Below are positions 60,027-64,000 of a stretch of 64,000 nucleotides of DNA, one piece after another. The translations under genes were made by a program, and so were the position numbers. Position 1 is the first letter of the stretch, and every line of letters begins with the position of its first letter. The notes under the pieces are model-generated. The model was not told the DNA's origin and did not search any database. It saw only the letters and a program-made list of their open reading frames with translations. Source of the DNA: Roseateles sp049532965 (GTDB taxonomy: Bacteria; Pseudomonadota; Gammaproteobacteria; Burkholderiales; Burkholderiaceae_C); the NCBI RefSeq assembly GCF_049532965.1, contig NZ_CP186694.1:5146001-5210000 (forward strand). The letters are read 5' to 3'.

Positions 60027-61571
60027 ATGCCGACGCTGTCCAACTTCAAGATCGGTACGCGGCTGGCCGCCGCGTTCGCCATCGTCATCGCCTTGCTGCT
60101 GCTCGTCCTGGCCGTCGCCGTCTCGGTGCTCAACCGCACCAGCACGACGATGGACCGGGTCGTCGACGACCGCTACGCGCAGATCGCCGTCAGCGACAAC
60201 ATCAAGAACGTCGGCGACAAGGGCGTGATCGTCATCGGACGCCTGCTCATGGCGACAGATCCGACCCAGGCCAAGCGCTACATGGACGACTACGCCGCCG
60301 TCCGCGCCGCCAACACCGAGAACTTCGCCAAGTTCGAGAAGATGCTGAACACCGACGACGCGAAGGCCATCTTCGCCGAGCAGTCGGAAGCCCGGAAAGC
60401 CTACGGCGCCGCGGTGCGCAAGCTCTTCGACCTGATCGCCGCCGGTCAGCGCGAGGAGGCCATGGCCGTCTACCAGGGCGACATGGCCCAGCTGCAGGTG
60501 CGCTACTACGCGCTGCTGGACAAGATGGTCGACTACCAGGCCAAGGCCATGGCCGACGACGTGGCCCGCGCCAAGGCCGACGCCCAGCGGTCCAAGGTCT
60601 GGATGGGCGTGGTCGCGGCGATCGCGGTGCTGCTCGGCGTCGCCACCGCCTACAGCATCACGCGCTCGATCACGCGGCGCATCCATGCCGCCATCGGCCT
60701 GGCCGAGGACGTGGCCAACGGCGACCTGACGCCGCACTCGATGCCCGAGAGCAGCGACGAGATCGGCCGCCTGATCGCCGCGCTGCAACACATGGTCCGC
60801 AGCCTGCACCGCATCGTGTCCGACGTGCGCCAGGGCGCCGAGACCATCACCGCCGCGGCCCGCGAGGTCGCGCAGGGCAACGCCGACCTGTCGGCCCGCA
60901 CCGAGGCCCAGGCCAGCGCGCTGCAGCAGACCGCTTCCGCGATGGAGCAACTGACCGCCGCGGTGAAGCTCAGCGCCGACAACGCCGACCAGGCCAATGC
61001 CAGCGCCGCCTCGGCGTCCGAAGTCGCGAGCAAGGGTGGCCAGGCCGTGGGCGAGGTGGTGGCGACGATGAACTCGATCTCGGCCTCCTCCCAGCGCATC
61101 GGGGAGATCATCGGCACGATCGACGGCATCGCCTTCCAGACCAACATCCTGGCGCTGAACGCGGCCGTCGAGGCGGCACGCGCCGGCGAGCACGGCCGTG
61201 GCTTCGCGGTGGTGGCGTCGGAAGTGCGGGCGCTGGCGCAGCGCTCGGCCAGCGCCGCCAAGGAGATCAAGTCGCTGATCGTCGAATCGACCGAGCAGGT
61301 CGGCGCCGGCAGCCGCCTCGTCGAGCTGGCGGGCTCGACGATGACGCAGGTCGTCTCCGGCATCCAGCGCGTCAGCGGCGTCGTGGCCGAGATCAGCGTG
61401 TCGAGCCGGGAACAGAGCCTGGGCATCGAGCAGGTCAACGCCGCCATCATGCAGATGGACGACACCACGCAGAAGAACGCCGCGATGGTCGAACAGAGCA
61501 CCGCATCGGCCAAGGCGCTGGAAAACGAGGCCGCCAATCTGAACGACGCGGTCCGCGCCTTCGTGCTCTGA
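60027..61571 (+). CDS. methyl-accepting chemotaxis protein
   Basis: 514 aa. TM1 at about 12-34 (AAAFAIVIALLLLVLAVAVSV), a periplasmic four-helix-bundle sensor (35-190), TM2 at about 192-212, HAMP (213-265), and the cytoplasmic signalling domain with the hairpin tip EIIGTIDGIAFQTNILALNA followed by AVEAARAGEHGRGFAVVASEVR. It is a Tar/Tsr-like class (36H) receptor without a C-terminal CheR pentapeptide. AGGGGGA precedes the ATG at 60027. Ligand unknown (small-molecule 4HB sensor). The 225 bases before it hold no gene. Confidence 0.95.
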   Translation: MPTLSNFKIGTRLAAAFAIVIALLLLVLAVAVSVLNRTSTTMDRVVDDRYAQIAVSDNIKNVGDKGVIVIGRLLMATDPTQAKRYMDDYAAVRAANTENFAKFEKMLNTDDAKAIFAEQSEARKAYGAAVRKLFDLIAAGQREEAMAVYQGDMAQLQVRYYALLDKMVDYQAKAMADDVARAKADAQRSKVWMGVVAAIAVLLGVATAYSITRSITRRIHAAIGLAEDVANGDLTPHSMPESSDEIGRLIAALQHMVRSLHRIVSDVRQGAETITAAAREVAQGNADLSARTEAQASALQQTASAMEQLTAAVKLSADNADQANASAASASEVASKGGQAVGEVVATMNSISASSQRIGEIIGTIDGIAFQTNILALNAAVEAARAGEHGRGFAVVASEVRALAQRSASAAKEIKSLIVESTEQVGAGSRLVELAGSTMTQVVSGIQRVSGVVAEISVSSREQSLGIEQVNAAIMQMDDTTQKNAAMVEQSTASAKALENEAANLNDAVRAFVL

Positions 61572-61578
61572 CTACGGA

Positions 61579-61596
61579 GCGGCCCGGCCGGCCGCC
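61579..61596 (+). terminator. weak hairpin terminator after the chemotaxis gene
   Basis: GCGGCC/GGCCGC with a GC-rich centre, followed by CTTTCC, eight bases after the stop. Confidence 0.4.
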
Positions 61597-61675
61597 TTTC
61601 CATGCTTGAGGGACTTCGCCCGCGGCACCGTCATCGCCGCGCCTCGCCTTCGTCGACTCACCAGGGAGCGACTTC

Positions 61676-64000
61676 ATGAACGACAGGATCCAGGTGGGCG
61701 CGGCAGCGTCCGCGACTTCGTCTTCCTCGGCGGCTCCGTCGCCAACCTCTCCGGCCGCGTCCGCCGCATCCGCCCCGCCGGATGCCGCCCGCTGGCGGCC
61801 CGAGGTGCTCGCCTTCATCGAGGCACATCGGCGTGACGGCCATCGCTGCGCGCGCCTGGACCCGCTGGGGCTCTCACGGCCCGCCGATCCGGCGCTGCTC
61901 GATCCGGAGCGCTTCGGCCTGCACCCCGGGGACTGGCTGTCCCCCGCCGGCACGCCGCTGTGGAGCGCGCGCACGGTCGGCGACCTCGACCGCACGCTGA
62001 AATCGATCTACTGCGGTGGCCTGGCGCTGGACACGAGCGCGGTGCGCGACCCCGGACGGCGCGACTGGCTGTACCACGAGATGGAGGCTTCGCCTCCCGT
62101 GCCCGCCGCCGCGGAGCGCCTGGCGCTGCTGGAGCGGCTGATCCGCGCCCAGGGCTGGGAGGAACATGTCGCCCAGGCCTTTCCGCATGCGAAGCGCTTC
62201 TCGCTGGAGGGCAACGAGACGCTGATCCCGCTCCTGGAGGCGCTTTGCGAGGAAGCGGCCGGGCAGGGGGTGCGGCGCATCTTCCTGGGCATGCCGCACC
62301 GAGGCCGCGTCAACGTGCTGGTCAACCTGATGGGCTTTCCGCCGGCGCGGGTGCTGGACTACTTCGATCCGAAGTCCCCGCACCCCGAGCTGCACACCGA
62401 CCTCGTCTATCACCTCGGCGGCGAACGGGAACTGCACACGCCGCGCGGACGGTTGACGCTCACGCTGGCGCACAACCCGTCGCACCTGCAGAGCGTGCAT
62501 CCGGTGCTGACCGGCCTGGCCCGCGCCTGCCAGGATGCGCTGACCCGCAAGGACCCGCGGCAGGACGGCCGCCAACTGGTGCTGCCGCTGATGCTGCACG
62601 GCGATGCCGCGTTCGCGGGCCAGGGCGTGGTGATGGAGACCCTGATGCTGGGCGGCAAGCCGGGCTACACGGTGGGCGGCACGATCCACGTGATCATCAA
62701 CAACCAGGTCGGCTTCACCGAGCCGAACCCGATGAGCGCCTGGCCGGCCCAGTACTGCACCGACGTCACGCGCATGGTCGACGCCCCGGTGCTGCGCGTG
62801 AATGCGGACGAGCCCGAGCAGGCGCTGCGCGCGGCCGCCATCGCGGTGGCCTGGCGGGCGCGCTTCCGCACCGACATCGTGATCGACCTGATCGGCTATC
62901 GCCGGCTGGGGCACTCGGAGAGCGACGTGCCGGCGCTGACGCGGCCGCGCATCCATGCGCAGATGCAGACGCATCCGACCATCGTCGACCGCTATGCCGC
63001 CGCCCTGCGCGCCGATGGCGTCGTGCCGCCGGACACGGACATGGCCTCGCACGTGACGCATGGGCGCGTGCGGGCGCACCAGGCGTTCTCCGACCCGGCG
63101 ATGCCCGAGGACGACGAGGCGCCCGCGACGCTGCGCCGGCCGGGCGAAGTGCCCGCGCTCGATGCGGCCGGGATCCAGGCGATGGTCGAGCCGATGACGC
63201 GCCTGCCGGCGGGCTTCGAGCCGCACGCGATGGTCCGCACCCTGGTGGACCACTGGCGCCGCATGGCCGGCCTGGCCGAACCGCCGCTGCGCGCCGATTG
63301 GTGCTTTGCCGAGAACCTGGCCTACGCGACCATCGTGCGCGGCGGGATGAATGTGCGCATCTCCGGCATGGACGTGCGGCGCGGCACCTTCCTGCATCGC
63401 CAGGCGGTGTGGACCTCACAGGCCCCGGCCGGCGAGGGGCCTGCGGTGGAGTTCGTGCCGCTGCGGCAGGTGGCAGCGGCGGACGACGCGCAGGAGGGGG
63501 GACTGGGCCGCTTCGACATCTTCAACTCACCGCTGTCGGAGGAGGCGGTGCTCGGCTTCGAGTACGGCTACAGCGTCGGCGCGCCACGCACGCTGACGCT
63601 GTGGGAGGCGCAGTTCGGCGACTTCGTCAACGGCGCGCAGGTCTTCGTCGACCAGTACATCAGCTCCGGCGAGGAGAAGTGGGGCGACACGTCCTCGCTC
63701 GCGGTGCTGCTGCCGCATGGCAACGAAGGGATCGGCCCGGACCATTCGAGCGGTTACCTCAGCCGCTTCCTGCAGCTCTGTGGCGAGGACAACCTGCGCG
63801 TGGCCTGCCCGTCGACGGCGGCGCAATGGTTCCACCTGTTGCGCAGGCAGGCCTTCGACACCCTGCGCAAGCCGCTGATCGTGATGTCGCCCAAGGGCAC
63901 GCTGTATGCGGAGAAGGCTTCGCATGCGGCGATCGAGGATCTCACCGGCGGGGAGTTCCGGCCGGTGATCGACGACGACACCGTCGAGCAGCCCGGACAG
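61676..64000 (+). CDS. 2-oxoglutarate dehydrogenase E1-like protein, N-terminal 775 codons (continues past window)
   Basis: Open to the right edge. ThDP-dependent E1 motifs: FSLEGNETLIPLLEAL, FLGMPHRGRVNVLVNLMG, LAHNPSHLQSVHPVLTG, MLHGDAAFAGQGVVMETL, the INNQVGFTE ThDP/metal site, and GHSESDVPALTRP. The second half has FDIFNSPLSEEAVLGFEYGYS, LWEAQFGDFVNGAQVFVDQYISSGEEKWG and LLPHGNEGIGPDHSSGYLSRFLQL. The first ~40 residues are a low-complexity Ala/Ser/Pro tract, and the usual N-terminal E2-binding segment (NAxYVEELYxxWLxDPxSV) is missing. SD AGGGAG precedes the ATG. It may be a sucA paralogue; whether sucB and lpd follow cannot be seen. Confidence 0.88.
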   Translation, partial: MNDRIQVGAAASATSSSSAAPSPTSPAASAASAPPDAARWRPEVLAFIEAHRRDGHRCARLDPLGLSRPADPALLDPERFGLHPGDWLSPAGTPLWSARTVGDLDRTLKSIYCGGLALDTSAVRDPGRRDWLYHEMEASPPVPAAAERLALLERLIRAQGWEEHVAQAFPHAKRFSLEGNETLIPLLEALCEEAAGQGVRRIFLGMPHRGRVNVLVNLMGFPPARVLDYFDPKSPHPELHTDLVYHLGGERELHTPRGRLTLTLAHNPSHLQSVHPVLTGLARACQDALTRKDPRQDGRQLVLPLMLHGDAAFAGQGVVMETLMLGGKPGYTVGGTIHVIINNQVGFTEPNPMSAWPAQYCTDVTRMVDAPVLRVNADEPEQALRAAAIAVAWRARFRTDIVIDLIGYRRLGHSESDVPALTRPRIHAQMQTHPTIVDRYAAALRADGVVPPDTDMASHVTHGRVRAHQAFSDPAMPEDDEAPATLRRPGEVPALDAAGIQAMVEPMTRLPAGFEPHAMVRTLVDHWRRMAGLAEPPLRADWCFAENLAYATIVRGGMNVRISGMDVRRGTFLHRQAVWTSQAPAGEGPAVEFVPLRQVAAADDAQEGGLGRFDIFNSPLSEEAVLGFEYGYSVGAPRTLTLWEAQFGDFVNGAQVFVDQYISSGEEKWGDTSSLAVLLPHGNEGIGPDHSSGYLSRFLQLCGEDNLRVACPSTAAQWFHLLRRQAFDTLRKPLIVMSPKGTLYAEKASHAAIEDLTGGEFRPVIDDDTVEQPGQ

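Overview
The window is very GC-rich DNA (roughly 70% by eye), densely coding, with many ATGA stop/start overlaps. The gene content points to a betaproteobacterium of the Burkholderiales, in the Roseateles/Mitsuaria/Rubrivivax neighbourhood. This placement is an inference from a TetR-controlled leucine-degradation cluster, a ThiD-ThiE fusion, glycine-oxidase thiamine synthesis and general codon use; no rRNA or marker gene is present to prove it.

Layout. (1) 1-6335: the first codons of a MazE/AbrB-like antitoxin run off the left edge, then a complete leftward thiamine operon thiC-thiO-thiS-thiG-thiDE behind a TPP riboswitch. (2) 6588-16205: a TonB-like protein, an unrecognised 862-aa protein with three degenerate repeats, a LysR/azoreductase/pirin redox group and an 1108-aa ankyrin-like repeat protein. 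(3) 16189-20265: a copper module (copA-cueR-pirin leftward, copZ rightward), each arm with a 19-bp-spacer CueR promoter. (4) 20281-22979: a two-subunit molybdenum hydroxylase. (5) 23126-35522: a TetR regulator with twin palindromic operators, then the leucine/isovalerate catabolic genes liuB, liuC, liuD, liuE, with the biotin operon bioA-F-D-B inserted between liuC and liuD. The pathway's carboxylase needs biotin, so cofactor and consumer genes travel together. (6) 35544-37447: a lower-GC ATPase plus DUF3226/TOPRIM pair that looks like an acquired defence cassette. (7) 37528-53150: a mixed stretch of redox, envelope and small-molecule genes (VOC proteins, peroxiredoxin, CAP lipoprotein, DsbC, a ricin-lectin enzyme, glutaredoxin, SDR, nitronate monooxygenase, aldo/keto reductase) with two clusters of GC-rich intergenic palindromes. 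(8) 53274-59433: an RNA-repair locus, rsr - two Y RNAs - rtcB - rtcA, transcribed leftward from a consensus sigma-54 promoter and facing the divergent activator gene rtcR. (9) 59541-64000: a 78-aa protein, a chemotaxis receptor and the first 775 codons of an atypical 2-oxoglutarate dehydrogenase E1.

The most notable region is 55658-55896, between rsr and rtcB. It encodes two tandem structured RNAs with the same two-helix stem. One of them carries a tRNA mimic that reads as circularly permuted: the acceptor-like helix is capped by a GGAA tetraloop and the D-loop is opened onto the Ro-binding stem. This matches the known Rsr/Y RNA/RtcBA theme of RNA quality control but is easily missed or mis-called as a tRNA.

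Other points: long open frames opposite real genes are frequent because of the GC bias and were ignored. Functions are assigned from motifs recalled for each family; no database search was possible.
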